NCBI GenBank assembly: GCA_001801405.1
Contig: MGXQ01000060.1
Coordinates: 1-20,535, forward strand
Direction: 5' to 3'
Length of the DNA: 20,535 nt
DNA from: Gammaproteobacteria bacterium RIFCSPHIGHO2_02_FULL_42_13
GTDB lineage: Bacteria > Pseudomonadota > Gammaproteobacteria > UBA12402
The position numbers and the translations under genes are program-made. The notes under the pieces were generated by a model. It was not told the origin of the DNA and made no database searches. It was given only the letters and a program-made list of their open reading frames with translations. Positions 14,476 to 20,535 of the stretch are shown here, one piece after another; the first letter of the stretch is position 1, and the number at the start of each line of letters is the position of its first letter.

Positions 14476-14656
14476 GGCCAAACAGATCAATGTTACATTG
14501 ATCAAAAGCAAATATGGTCGGCTCAAGGGACATCTTGACTGCATACATGGTTTGGGTTTGCGTCGCATGCATCAAACTATTTCGATTCAGGATACGCCTA
14601 GCAATCGTGGCATGATCAATAAAGTGCTTTATTTACTACAGGTTGAGGATAAATAA
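14459..14656 (+). CDS. rpmD: 50S ribosomal protein L30
   Basis: L30 is a small ferredoxin-like-fold protein of the large subunit. The protein has 65 residues (E. coli 59), with NVTLIKSKYGRLKGHLDCIHG, the conserved GLGLRRMHQTI and DTPSNRGMINKVLYLLQVED. The extra length is an N-terminal MKTANKAK. The ATG lies inside rpsE (17-base overlap), with AGGAAA about 10 bases upstream, and no better start is available downstream. The long overlap implies coupling to rpsE. Confidence 0.93.
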   Translation: MKTANKAKQINVTLIKSKYGRLKGHLDCIHGLGLRRMHQTISIQDTPSNRGMINKVLYLLQVEDK

Positions 14657-14661
14657 AAACT

Positions 14662-15093
14662 ATGCGGTTAAATACTTTAAAGCCAGCGCCCGGTTCAAAG
14701 CATCGTGCCAAACGCGTGGGACGAGGAATCGGTTGTACGTGGGGCAAAACTTGTGGGAAAGGGCATAAGGGGCAGAAAGCACGCACAGGAGGCGGTTCTC
14801 CTCCCGGGTTTGAGGGTGGTCAAATGCCGTTGCAACGACGCCTACCTAAATTTGGGTTTACATCGCTCAAGTCACTGAAGAGAGAAGAAGTGCGTTTGTC
14901 GGATTTAACGAAATTGAAGACGACGGAAGTTGATATGGCGGCTTTACATGCGGCAGGTTTAGTTCGCGGTAATACAAAGTACGTTAAAGTGATTTTTGAT
15001 AAAGCGATCGATAAAGCGATTACGCTTAAAGGAATTAAGATAACGCAAGGTGCCAAAAAAGCGTTGGAATCAGCGGGTGGCAAATTAGCGTAA
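14662..15093 (+). CDS. rplO: 50S ribosomal protein L15
   Basis: L15 is a late 23S rRNA binder with an extended Gly/Arg/Lys-rich N-terminal arm. The protein has 143 residues (E. coli 144). The arm reads LKPAPGSKHRAKRVGRGIG, then GKTCGKGHKGQKARTGGG, and the globular part has FEGGQMPLQRRLPKFGF and the C-terminal ITQGAKKALESAGGKL. GAGGAT lies ahead of the ATG. Six bases separate it from rpmD and nine from secY. Confidence 0.97.
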   Translation: MRLNTLKPAPGSKHRAKRVGRGIGCTWGKTCGKGHKGQKARTGGGSPPGFEGGQMPLQRRLPKFGFTSLKSLKREEVRLSDLTKLKTTEVDMAALHAAGLVRGNTKYVKVIFDKAIDKAITLKGIKITQGAKKALESAGGKLA

Positions 15094-15102
15094 GGGTCTG
15101 GA

Positions 15103-16431
15103 ATGGAAAAGAATGCAGCGAAAAATAGTTTATCTCGTGGTGGATTGCATGAGCTGCGTTCTCGTTTAATGTTTTTATTGTTGGCGATTATTGTTTATCG
15201 TATTGGCGCGCATGTACCCGTGCCGGGATTAGATCCGGTCAAGTTGGCACATATGTTTAATGGTCAGGCCAGTGGCATTTTGGGACTATTTAATATGTTT
15301 TCAGGTGGTGCGTTAGGGCGATTTACTGTATTTGCTTTAGGCATTATGCCTTATATTTCTGCATCAATTATTTTTCAATTGATTGCAGTGGTATCGCCAA
15401 AATTAGAAGAATTACGAAAAGAAGGGGAAGCGGGCCAACGAAAGATTAATGAATATACGCGATATGCCACGTTGTTTTTATCTTGTTTTCAGGCAATTGG
15501 TATTTCAAAGATGTTGGCGGCGGAAGGGATTGCATTAGATCCCAATTTTTCTTTTTATGTTATTTCGACGGTTACGTTAGTAACGGGTACGATGTTTTTG
15601 ATGTGGCTGGGCGAGCAAATGACGGAAAAAGGCATTGGTAATGGGATATCAATGATTATTTTCGCGAGTATTGTATCCGGATTGCCGGGCGCGATTGGTC
15701 GTACGTTTGATCAAGTGCATCAGGGGCAGATTCAGATTATTTTTGTGTTGATACTTGCGGCGATCGTTATTGCGATTACGGCTTTTGTTGTTTATGTAGA
15801 ACGTGCATTACGTAAAATTACGGTGCATTATGCGATGCGACAACAGGGTAGAAGAATTTATGCGGGACAGCGCAGTAGTTTGCCATTAAAGATTAATATG
15901 GCGGGTGTGATTCCGCCTATTTTTGCGACCAGTATTATTTTGTTTCCGGCCAGTATTGCGCAGTGGTTTGGTAGGACGCAGGGCAGTGGGATGACTTGGC
16001 TTAATAAGATTGGTATAGCGTTGCAGCAAGGACCGTTGAATATTTTTATATTTGTTATAGCGATTATGTTTTTTAGTTTTTTTTATACCGCGTTGGTGTT
16101 TAATCCAAAAGATACGGCGGATAATTTGAAGCGTTCGGGCGCGTTTATTCCCGGTGTGAGGCCGGGGGATCAAACCGCCAGTCATATTGATAAAGTGATG
16201 ACGCGGTTGACGTTGTTTGGGGCGATTTATGTGACCTTGGTGTGTTTGCTGCCTCAGATTTTGGTGTATGTGTGGAATGTGCCGTTTTATTTTGGAGGCA
16301 CATCACTATTGATTATTGTGGTTGTGGTTATGGATTTTATGTCACAGATTCAGGCGCACTTGATGTCGAATCAATATGAGTCTTTGATGAAAAAGGCGAA
16401 TTTAAAGGGCGGAATTGGATTTATAAAATAG
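15103..16431 (+). CDS. secY: Protein translocase subunit SecY
   Basis: SecY forms the protein-conducting pore of the inner-membrane Sec translocon with SecE and SecG. The protein has 442 residues (E. coli 443) with about ten hydrophobic membrane segments, the first near residues 22-38 (LMFLLLAIIVYRIG). Landmarks are HVPVPGLDP, the following plug region GILGLFNMFSGGALGRF, PYISASIIFQL, GIGNGISMIIFA, YVERALRKITVHYA in a cytoplasmic loop, and FNPKDTADNLKRSGAFIPG in the late loop that contacts SecA and ribosomes. AAGGG lies 6 bases before the ATG. A palindromic repeat follows its stop. Confidence 0.98.
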   Translation: MEKNAAKNSLSRGGLHELRSRLMFLLLAIIVYRIGAHVPVPGLDPVKLAHMFNGQASGILGLFNMFSGGALGRFTVFALGIMPYISASIIFQLIAVVSPKLEELRKEGEAGQRKINEYTRYATLFLSCFQAIGISKMLAAEGIALDPNFSFYVISTVTLVTGTMFLMWLGEQMTEKGIGNGISMIIFASIVSGLPGAIGRTFDQVHQGQIQIIFVLILAAIVIAITAFVVYVERALRKITVHYAMRQQGRRIYAGQRSSLPLKINMAGVIPPIFATSIILFPASIAQWFGRTQGSGMTWLNKIGIALQQGPLNIFIFVIAIMFFSFFYTALVFNPKDTADNLKRSGAFIPGVRPGDQTASHIDKVMTRLTLFGAIYVTLVCLLPQILVYVWNVPFYFGGTSLLIIVVVVMDFMSQIQAHLMSNQYESLMKKANLKGGIGFIK

Positions 16432-16437
16432 GCTTTC

Positions 16438-16505
16438 GTCATGCCGGAAAATGCGAAGCATTTGTCCGGCATCCAGGGTTTATATTCTCTGGGTTCCGGA
16501 ATGAC
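16438..16505. repeat. GTCATTCCGGAAT-family palindromic repeat between secY and rpmJ
   Basis: The 68-base element begins GTCATGCCGG and ends TTCCGGAATGAC, which are imperfect inverted copies. Inside, TGCCGGAAAATGC and GCATTTGTCCGGCA (16442-16471) form a stem with one bulge around GAA, followed by ATCCAGGG and later CTGGG. The plan matches the larger element at 19660-19780 (hairpin, ATCCAG, spacer, CTGG, inverted end). It starts 7 bases after the secY stop and ends 20 bases before the rpmJ start. There is no T-run, so it is not a simple terminator. Confidence 0.75.
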
Positions 16506-16525
16506 AACACGAAGAGGATAAGAAG

Positions 16526-16639
16526 GTGAAAGTTAGAGCATCAGTCAAGAAAATTTGCCGGCATTGTCGCGTGATTAAGCGCAATGGTCGAGTGTGGGTT
16601 ATTTGCACCAACCCAAAACATAAGCAGCGACAGGGGTAG
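16526..16639 (+). CDS. rpmJ: 50S ribosomal protein L36
   Basis: L36 is the smallest 50S protein and stabilises the late folding of 23S rRNA. Translation from GTG 16526 gives 37 residues: MKVRASVKKICRHC at the start and PKHKQRQG at the end, with GRVWVICT between. The zinc ligands Cys11, Cys14, Cys27 and His32 are all present, so this is the zinc-binding form. AGAGGA (16513-16518) is 7 bases before the GTG. It is in its usual place at the end of the spc operon, after secY. Confidence 0.96.
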   Translation: MKVRASVKKICRHCRVIKRNGRVWVICTNPKHKQRQG

Positions 16640-16652
16640 AAGGCTGTTTTGG

Positions 16653-16755
16653 ACAGCTAAGCTGTTGATTTATTGGACGCGAACAGGTATCCTTACCCGC
16701 CGCGTATGAAGACGGTTTGATTTATGGTTTTTTTGTGATTTAGAGGAGTAAGCGC
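16653..16755 (+). promoter_or_regulatory. Possible structured leader of the alpha operon (S4-regulated in E. coli)
   Basis: The 116-base rpmJ-rpsM spacer contains ACAGC/GCTGT (16653-16665) and a nested stem ACGCG-GGTA-TCCT-TACC-CGCGT (16677-16705), then an AT-rich stretch and GAGGAG before rpsM. In E. coli a pseudoknot just before rpsM binds S4 and represses the alpha operon; its leader, as I remember it, also has a GTATCCT stretch. Place and size fit, but I cannot show the pseudoknot. A weak promoter-like pair (TTGATT, 17 bases, TATCCT) is also here. Confidence 0.35.
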
Positions 16756-17109
16756 ATGGCGCGTGTAGCTGGTATCAACATTCCCGTACATAAACATATT
16801 GTCATTGGGTTACGATCTATTTATGGCATTGGTTCTACGCGGGCAAGTGCAATTTGTCGTGCGGCGGGCGTTAAGACAAGTACGAAGGTGCAAGATCTGT
16901 CAGATGCAGATTTGGATGCGTTGCGAGCCGCCATAGCGAAGTATAAAGTTGAAGGTGATTTGCGACGAGAGGTTTCTCTCAATATCAAGCGATTGACCGA
17001 ATTGGGAACTTATCGCGGTATTCGACATCGAAAGGGCTTACCAGTTCGTGGACAGCGTACGCGAACGAATGCGAGAACACGCAAAGGTAAGCGTAAAAAG
17101 AAAATATAG
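16756..17109 (+). CDS. rpsM: 30S ribosomal protein S13
   Basis: S13 lies in the 30S head, contacts S19 and bridges to L5 and the P-site tRNA. The protein has 117 residues (E. coli 118). It begins MARVAGINIPVHKHIVIGL, has YGIGSTRASAICRAAGV (helix-hairpin-helix region), DLRREVSLNIKRLTELGTYRG and the basic tail RGQRTRTNARTRKGKRKKK. GAGGAG lies 7 bases before the ATG. It is the first gene of the alpha operon and is 18 bases before rpsK. Confidence 0.97.
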   Translation: MARVAGINIPVHKHIVIGLRSIYGIGSTRASAICRAAGVKTSTKVQDLSDADLDALRAAIAKYKVEGDLRREVSLNIKRLTELGTYRGIRHRKGLPVRGQRTRTNARTRKGKRKKKI

Positions 17110-17127
17110 ATTAAGTGAGGACGACGA

Positions 17128-17550
17128 GTGGCAACAGTTAAAGCGACAGAGACAGAAGAGACGCAGAAGGCAGACGCTCCAAAAAAACGCGCTAAGCGAC
17201 AAATTATGGAAGGTCGCGTTTTTATTAAAGCATCATTTAATAATACGATTATTACGGTTGCCGATTTGCAAGGCAACGTGGTGGCATGGTCGAGTTCGTC
17301 TAAAGCAGGTTTTAAAGGATCGCGAAAAAGTACGCCTTACGCAGCACAAATTGCTGCAGACGCATTAGTCAAAGATTGTGTTGATCGTTTTGGTTTTAAA
17401 AGCGTGCGCGTGCAAGTGAAAGGTCCGGGGCCTGGGCGAGAATCTGCTCTTCGCGCATTAGAAACGGCGGGGCTTCGCGTGTTGTCGATACAAGATGTTA
17501 CGGGTATCCCTCACAATGGATGCCGAGATCCTAAAAAGCGACGTATATAA
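17128..17550 (+). CDS. rpsK: 30S ribosomal protein S11
   Basis: S11 lies on the platform near the E site and the Shine-Dalgarno helix. The protein has 140 residues (E. coli 129), longer by an N-terminal Glu/Thr/Ala-rich segment (ATVKATETEETQKADAPKKR). The core has IKASFNNTIITVADLQGN, FKGSRKSTPYAAQIAADA, VKGPGPGRESALRALE and DVTGIPHNGCRDPKKRR. Asn130 in HNGC, the isoaspartate site in E. coli, is present. The near-universal CRPPK motif reads CRDPK, with Pro replaced by Asp134. The start is GTG with GAGG 7 bases upstream. Confidence 0.96.
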   Translation: MATVKATETEETQKADAPKKRAKRQIMEGRVFIKASFNNTIITVADLQGNVVAWSSSSKAGFKGSRKSTPYAAQIAADALVKDCVDRFGFKSVRVQVKGPGPGRESALRALETAGLRVLSIQDVTGIPHNGCRDPKKRRI

Positions 17551-17568
17551 TTTTAAATAGAGGCAAAC

Positions 17569-18201
17569 ATGGCTAGAAATTTTCTTCCACGAGGACATGT
17601 CGAAAGACGGGCTAAGACAGATTTATCTTTGTTTAGTGGTGTGACGCCGCGTGAATCAAAATGCAAGGTAGATCAATTACCGGGTCAGCATGGTGCGATG
17701 CCAAAAAAGTTGTCTGAGTATGGCAAACAATTTTTAGCAAAACAAATTGCCAAACATATGTATGGCATATTAGAGCGACAGTTTCGAAACTATTATAAGA
17801 AAGCGAGTAGAATGAAGGGCGCGACGGGTGAAATTTTATTATTATTGCTAGAGACCCGGCTCGATAATGTGGTGTATCGCTTGGGATTTGCGCGAACCAG
17901 ACGCGAGGCTAGACAATTAGTGTCGCATCGTGGCGTGATGGTGAATGATGGCAAAAAAACGCGAATTGTTAATATTCCATCCTATCAATTGAAAGCGGGC
18001 GATGAAGTGTTGATTAAGGAAAAGTGCCAACATCAAGGACGTATTCAAGAAGCGATGCAATTGGCTAGTCAGCGTACGATGCCGGAGTGGCTGGAATTGG
18101 ACACGGTAAATTTTAAAGGGGTGATGACGCGTTTGCCGGAGCGTAATGAAATGCCATTAGAAATTAATGAGTTGTTTATTGTTGAGTTATATTCAAAATA
18201 A
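17569..18201 (+). CDS. rpsD: 30S ribosomal protein S4
   Basis: S4 starts 30S assembly by binding the 16S 5' domain and, in E. coli, represses the alpha operon. The protein has 210 residues (E. coli 206). Landmarks are SKCKVDQLPGQHG, GILERQFRNYYKKASRMKG, the S4 RNA-binding domain LETRLDNVVYRLGFARTRRE with ARQLVSHRGVMVN, and the end EINELFIVELYSK. The N-terminal segment before the CKVDQLPGQHG motif is divergent (ARNFLPRGHVERRAKTDLSL). No zinc-type Cys cluster is present; a single Cys lies in that motif. AGAGGC precedes the ATG. Confidence 0.97.
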   Translation: MARNFLPRGHVERRAKTDLSLFSGVTPRESKCKVDQLPGQHGAMPKKLSEYGKQFLAKQIAKHMYGILERQFRNYYKKASRMKGATGEILLLLLETRLDNVVYRLGFARTRREARQLVSHRGVMVNDGKKTRIVNIPSYQLKAGDEVLIKEKCQHQGRIQEAMQLASQRTMPEWLELDTVNFKGVMTRLPERNEMPLEINELFIVELYSK

Positions 18202-18231
18202 TTAAAGTGTTGTTTGCCGAGGGGTTAGTTT

Positions 18232-19227
18232 ATGTATCATAATGCCGATGAGTTTTTAACGCCACATGAAATTAAAGTGGATGCTGTTACTCCATTTCAT
18301 TCAAAAATTGTGTTGGAGCCATTTGAACGCGGGTTTGGACATACCATGGGAAATTCTCTGCGCCGCATCTTATTGTCGGCCATGCCAGGCTATGCTGTGA
18401 CGCATGTCAAAATTGATGGTGTATTGCATGAATATGGGGCAAAAGAGGGTGTTCAAGAAGACATTATCGAAATTCTTTTGAACTTAAAAGAATTATCTGT
18501 TCACTTGCCCGATGAGTCAGATACTGCGGTTTTAAAAGTATATAAAAAAGGCCCGGGTCAGTTATTGGCAAGCGACATTGCGGACATGAATAATGTTGAA
18601 GTTTTTAATCCCACACTTGTGATTGCTAATTTGTCGCAAGAGGGCGAATTGAAAATGGAAATCAACATTCAGCGTGGTCGTGGTTATGAGCCGATCGCGG
18701 TGAGAGTGATGCCGGAAACGGATGAGGACAAAGAGATTGGTTTGTTAAAGGTGGATGCCACCTATTCGCCTGTTAAACGTGTTTCATACGCGGTCGAAAG
18801 CGCGCATTTTGAAGGCCGTGCTGATTTGGATAAATTGATTATTGAATTGGAGACCGATGGAACCGTGAATCCTGAAGCCGCCATTCGCCGTGCCGCGACT
18901 ATTTTACAGCAGCAATTAGCGACATTTGTGGATTTAGATAGCGCGTTGTTAAAAGAGCCGATTCGCAAAGAGGAAGAGTTTGATCCGATTTTGTTGCGTC
19001 CGGTAGAAGATCTTGAGTTGACGGTGCGATCAGCGAATTGTTTGAAAGCAGAAAACATTCACTATATTGGTGACTTAGTGCAGCGTACAGAAACAGACTT
19101 GTTGAAGACGCCTAATTTAGGTAAAAAGTCATTAAACGAAATTAAAGAAGTGTTATCATCGCGCAGTTTGGCGTTAGGCACGCTATTAGAGAACTGGCCG
19201 CCATCATTTTTGCGCGAGAAAGAATAA
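18232..19227 (+). CDS. rpoA: DNA-directed RNA polymerase subunit alpha
   Basis: Alpha dimerises to start polymerase assembly and its C-terminal domain binds promoter UP elements and activators. The protein has 331 residues (E. coli 329). The N-terminal domain shows LEPFERGFGHTMGNSLRRIL and GVLHEYGAKEGVQEDIIEIL. The C-terminal domain begins around FDPILLRPVEDLELTVRSAN and has NCLKAENIHYIGDLVQRTE and LLKTPNLGKKSLNEIKEVL. Arg266, matching the E. coli Arg265 that contacts UP-element DNA, is present. GAGGGG (18219-18224) is 7 bases before the ATG. It sits 30 bases after rpsD and 11 before rplQ. Confidence 0.98.
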   Translation: MYHNADEFLTPHEIKVDAVTPFHSKIVLEPFERGFGHTMGNSLRRILLSAMPGYAVTHVKIDGVLHEYGAKEGVQEDIIEILLNLKELSVHLPDESDTAVLKVYKKGPGQLLASDIADMNNVEVFNPTLVIANLSQEGELKMEINIQRGRGYEPIAVRVMPETDEDKEIGLLKVDATYSPVKRVSYAVESAHFEGRADLDKLIIELETDGTVNPEAAIRRAATILQQQLATFVDLDSALLKEPIRKEEEFDPILLRPVEDLELTVRSANCLKAENIHYIGDLVQRTETDLLKTPNLGKKSLNEIKEVLSSRSLALGTLLENWPPSFLREKE

Positions 19228-19238
19228 AGAGGTCAATC

Positions 19239-19625
19239 ATGCATCATCGAAAAAGTGGCAAACGATTTAACCGGTCAAGTGACCAACGAACGGCGTTGTT
19301 TCGGAGTTTAATTATAGCGATCATGGAACATGAAACCATTCGTACGACATTGATTCGCGCCAAAGAATTGCGTCGCTTTGCGGAGCCGCTGATTACGATT
19401 GCGAAAGAAGATAGCGTAGCGCATCGTCGATTGGTGTTTGATCGATTACGCAATAAAGATGCCGTAAAAAAATTATTTGAGGTGATTGGCCCTGCCAGCA
19501 AAGACCGCAAAGGCGGCTATTTGCGAGTATTAAAATGTGGTTATCGTTTTAGTGACAGCGCGCCGATGGCCATCGTCGAGCTCGTTGATAAAGAGATCTT
19601 CAAGTCAACCGAGAAAAAAGCTTAA
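19239..19625 (+). CDS. rplQ: 50S ribosomal protein L17
   Basis: L17 lies near the tunnel exit on the large subunit. The protein has 128 residues (E. coli 127), with MHHRKSGKRFNRSSDQRTAL, EHETIRTTLIRAKELRRFAE, and GGYLRVLKCGYRFSDSAPMAIVEL-type sequence near the end, split here around GGYLRVLKCGYR and SAPMAIVELVD. AGAGG precedes the ATG. It is the last gene of the alpha operon; no clear T-run terminator follows, but palindromic repeats begin 5 bases after its stop. Confidence 0.97.
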   Translation: MHHRKSGKRFNRSSDQRTALFRSLIIAIMEHETIRTTLIRAKELRRFAEPLITIAKEDSVAHRRLVFDRLRNKDAVKKLFEVIGPASKDRKGGYLRVLKCGYRFSDSAPMAIVELVDKEIFKSTEKKA

Positions 19626-19629
19626 TTCT

Positions 19630-19840
19630 GTCATTTCGGAATTGCTGCGCAGCAGTCACGTCATTCCGGAATCGCGACGCCATTGCGTCGCGATATCCGG
19701 AATCCAGAGGGGAATCAACGTGCAGAACTAAAGCGTTCCCTGGATCCCGGATATTTCGCTTCGCGAAATTCCGGGACGACGACTCTCTTTTCCTTGTCGT
19801 TCCGGAATTGTTGCGCCAGCAGTCACGTCATTCCGGAATC
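19630..19840. repeat. Composite palindromic repeat region (GTCATTCCGGAAT family)
   Basis: Two direct copies of a ~45-base unit, each ending CGTCATTCCGGAATC, lie at 19630-19673 and 19796-19840. Between and overlapping them is a 121-base inverted structure (19660-19780) with GTCATTCCGG at one end and CCGGGACGAC at the other. It contains two strong hairpins: ATCGCGACGC/GCGTCGCGAT (19671-19694, extended by CCGGA/TCCGG) and CCCGGATATTTCGC/GCGAAATTCCGGG (19746-19775, one bulge). ATCCAG and CTGGAT face each other in the spacer. The family matches the secY-rpmJ element. It may also serve as the 3' end structure of the alpha-operon mRNA. Confidence 0.75.
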
Positions 19841-20535
19841 TACCGTCTTAAAAGTCAATGGTTTTGAACAGTTAAACCGATTAATTCTTGCCAAGTTATG
19901 TTGCGCCGTATCATGCTATTTAAAATGCCGGCCATTTTGCGCATAACAGCAACTAGCGCAAGCTTGAAAGGTTTTCCTCTACCGATTAAACGTTCATGCA
20001 ATGCTTTCATTTTCGTATTATGTCGTATGGCTACAAGTGCCGCCATGTATAATACTTTTCTAACGGTAGATCGTCCACCACGAATATAGCGTTGACCTGT
20101 TTTTTTGCCACTATCTCGGTTTAAGGGGGCAACTCCTATCATTTTGGCCACACCTTCTCGCGTAAACTCCCCCAGTTCAGGCATCTCTAATGCCATCGTC
20201 TGAGCCGTTACCGGTCCAACGCCTTTAAAGGTCTGCAACAACTGGACGCGCGCCTGTATCTCTTCATTATTTGTCAGCTCAGCATTTATCAGTGTATCTA
20301 GCTGGAATAGCTCTTTCTCTATCGACTTGATCATGCGTTTATGTGAACGATGAAGCGTTTGATTTATAAAATCATGACCTTGTCGGCATCTTTCCGCCCG
20401 TAGCATCTCTTTGAGTTGATGTCGGCGAGCACTCAGTTCCTGTAATCGCTTATGATCCACGGTTTGTGCCAGCGGATTTGAGACAAAACATAACATAAAA
20501 TCAGTCCTAAAGATTAAGCCATAACCCCATTATTT
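19841..20535 (-). mobile_element. IS110-family insertion sequence, partial
   Basis: The segment from the end of the palindromic repeat to the window edge carries an IS110-type transposase on the - strand. Only about 14 bases lie between the repeat (ending 19840) and the transposase stop (19855), so the element's right end must be very short unless it includes the repeat. The left end, where IS110-group elements encode their bridge RNA, would lie beyond 20535. IS110 elements normally lack long terminal inverted repeats, so exact ends cannot be set from one copy. Confidence 0.6.
19855..20496 (-). CDS. IS110-family transposase, C-terminal part (N-terminus missing or frame-broken)
   Basis: The 213-residue frame matches the second half of IS110-family recombinases, which are usually 310-345 residues. 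Residues ~14-85 form a charged, probably coiled-coil linker (DHKRLQELSARRHQLKEMLR). The C-terminal transposase domain follows: LQTFKGVGPVTAQTMALEMP (87-106), IGVAPLNRDSGKKTG (120-134) with Ser129 as the likely catalytic serine, and GGRSTVRKVLYMAA (140-153). The N-terminal RuvC-like DEDD domain is absent. Reading upstream, the frame meets a TAA at 20530-20532, and no DEDD-type sequence appears in the other frames of the last 39 bases. So it is a decayed copy, or a frameshift lies just past residue 1; the window edge prevents a decision. If translated as it stands it is unlikely to be active. Confidence 0.85.
   Translation of the reverse strand: MLCFVSNPLAQTVDHKRLQELSARRHQLKEMLRAERCRQGHDFINQTLHRSHKRMIKSIEKELFQLDTLINAELTNNEEIQARVQLLQTFKGVGPVTAQTMALEMPELGEFTREGVAKMIGVAPLNRDSGKKTGQRYIRGGRSTVRKVLYMAALVAIRHNTKMKALHERLIGRGKPFKLALVAVMRKMAGILNSMIRRNITWQELIGLTVQNH

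Noticed and set aside
19630..19840. CRISPR array
   Set aside because: There are only two direct copies, 166 bases apart, with palindromes between them and no regular spacers.
19626..19854. 3'-side bridge RNA of an IS1111-type element downstream of the transposase
   Set aside because: The region consists of the GTCATTCCGGAAT palindromes, which also occur next to secY without a transposase, so it is more likely the target or neighbour than part of the element.

Overview
The window is a chromosomal core region of a gammaproteobacterium. It runs unbroken from the 3' end of rpoC through the str, S10, spc and alpha ribosomal-protein operons, all on the + strand, and ends in an insertion-sequence fragment on the - strand. 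Gene content and order (rpoC-rpsL-rpsG-fusA-tuf-rpsJ...rplQ) are those of gammaproteobacteria in which the rpoBC and str clusters are joined; in E. coli they are separate. The GC content is moderate to low. An insertion in S7, a Cys4 zinc site in long-form S14 and dispersed GTCATTCCGGAAT palindromes make me favour Legionellales/Coxiellaceae-like bacteria. That placement is inference, and a phylogeny of the concatenated proteins would settle it.

Layout: 1-983 is the end of rpoC. 984-1432 is a 449-base gap with a good sigma70-type promoter (1054-1082) and a 178-base MITE-like palindrome (1224-1401). 1433-5685 is the str operon (rpsL, rpsG, fusA, tuf). 5736-11353 is the S10 operon (rpsJ, rplC, rplD, rplW, rplB, rpsS, rplV, rpsC, rplP, rpmC, rpsQ) running into rplN of the spc operon. 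It is interrupted between rplW and rplB by a 177-base gap holding a terminator-like hairpin and three more GC-rich hairpins. 10988-16639 is the spc operon (rplN, rplX, rplE, rpsN, rpsH, rplF, rplR, rpsE, rpmD, rplO, secY, rpmJ), with a palindromic repeat between secY and rpmJ. 16756-19625 is the alpha operon (rpsM, rpsK, rpsD, rpoA, rplQ). 19630-19840 is a cluster of the same palindromic repeats. 19855-20496 is the C-terminal part of an IS110-family transposase on the - strand.

Functionally, the genes supply most of the 30S and 50S primary binding proteins, two translation GTPases (EF-G, EF-Tu), the SecY translocon pore, and the beta' and alpha subunits of RNA polymerase. Most genes are separated by fewer than 20 bases, or overlap by 1-17 bases, as expected for co-transcription and translational coupling. 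Five genes start with GTG (fusA, rpsS, rplP, rpmJ, rpsK); the rest of the complete core genes start with ATG.

I found no new enzyme or defence system. The points worth a second look are the giant palindrome in the probable str leader, the terminator and hairpin cluster inside the S10 operon, the Ala/Pro/Gly tail on S19, the S7 insertion, the S14 zinc site, the palindromic repeats embedded in essential operons, and an IS110 element sitting directly against such a repeat.
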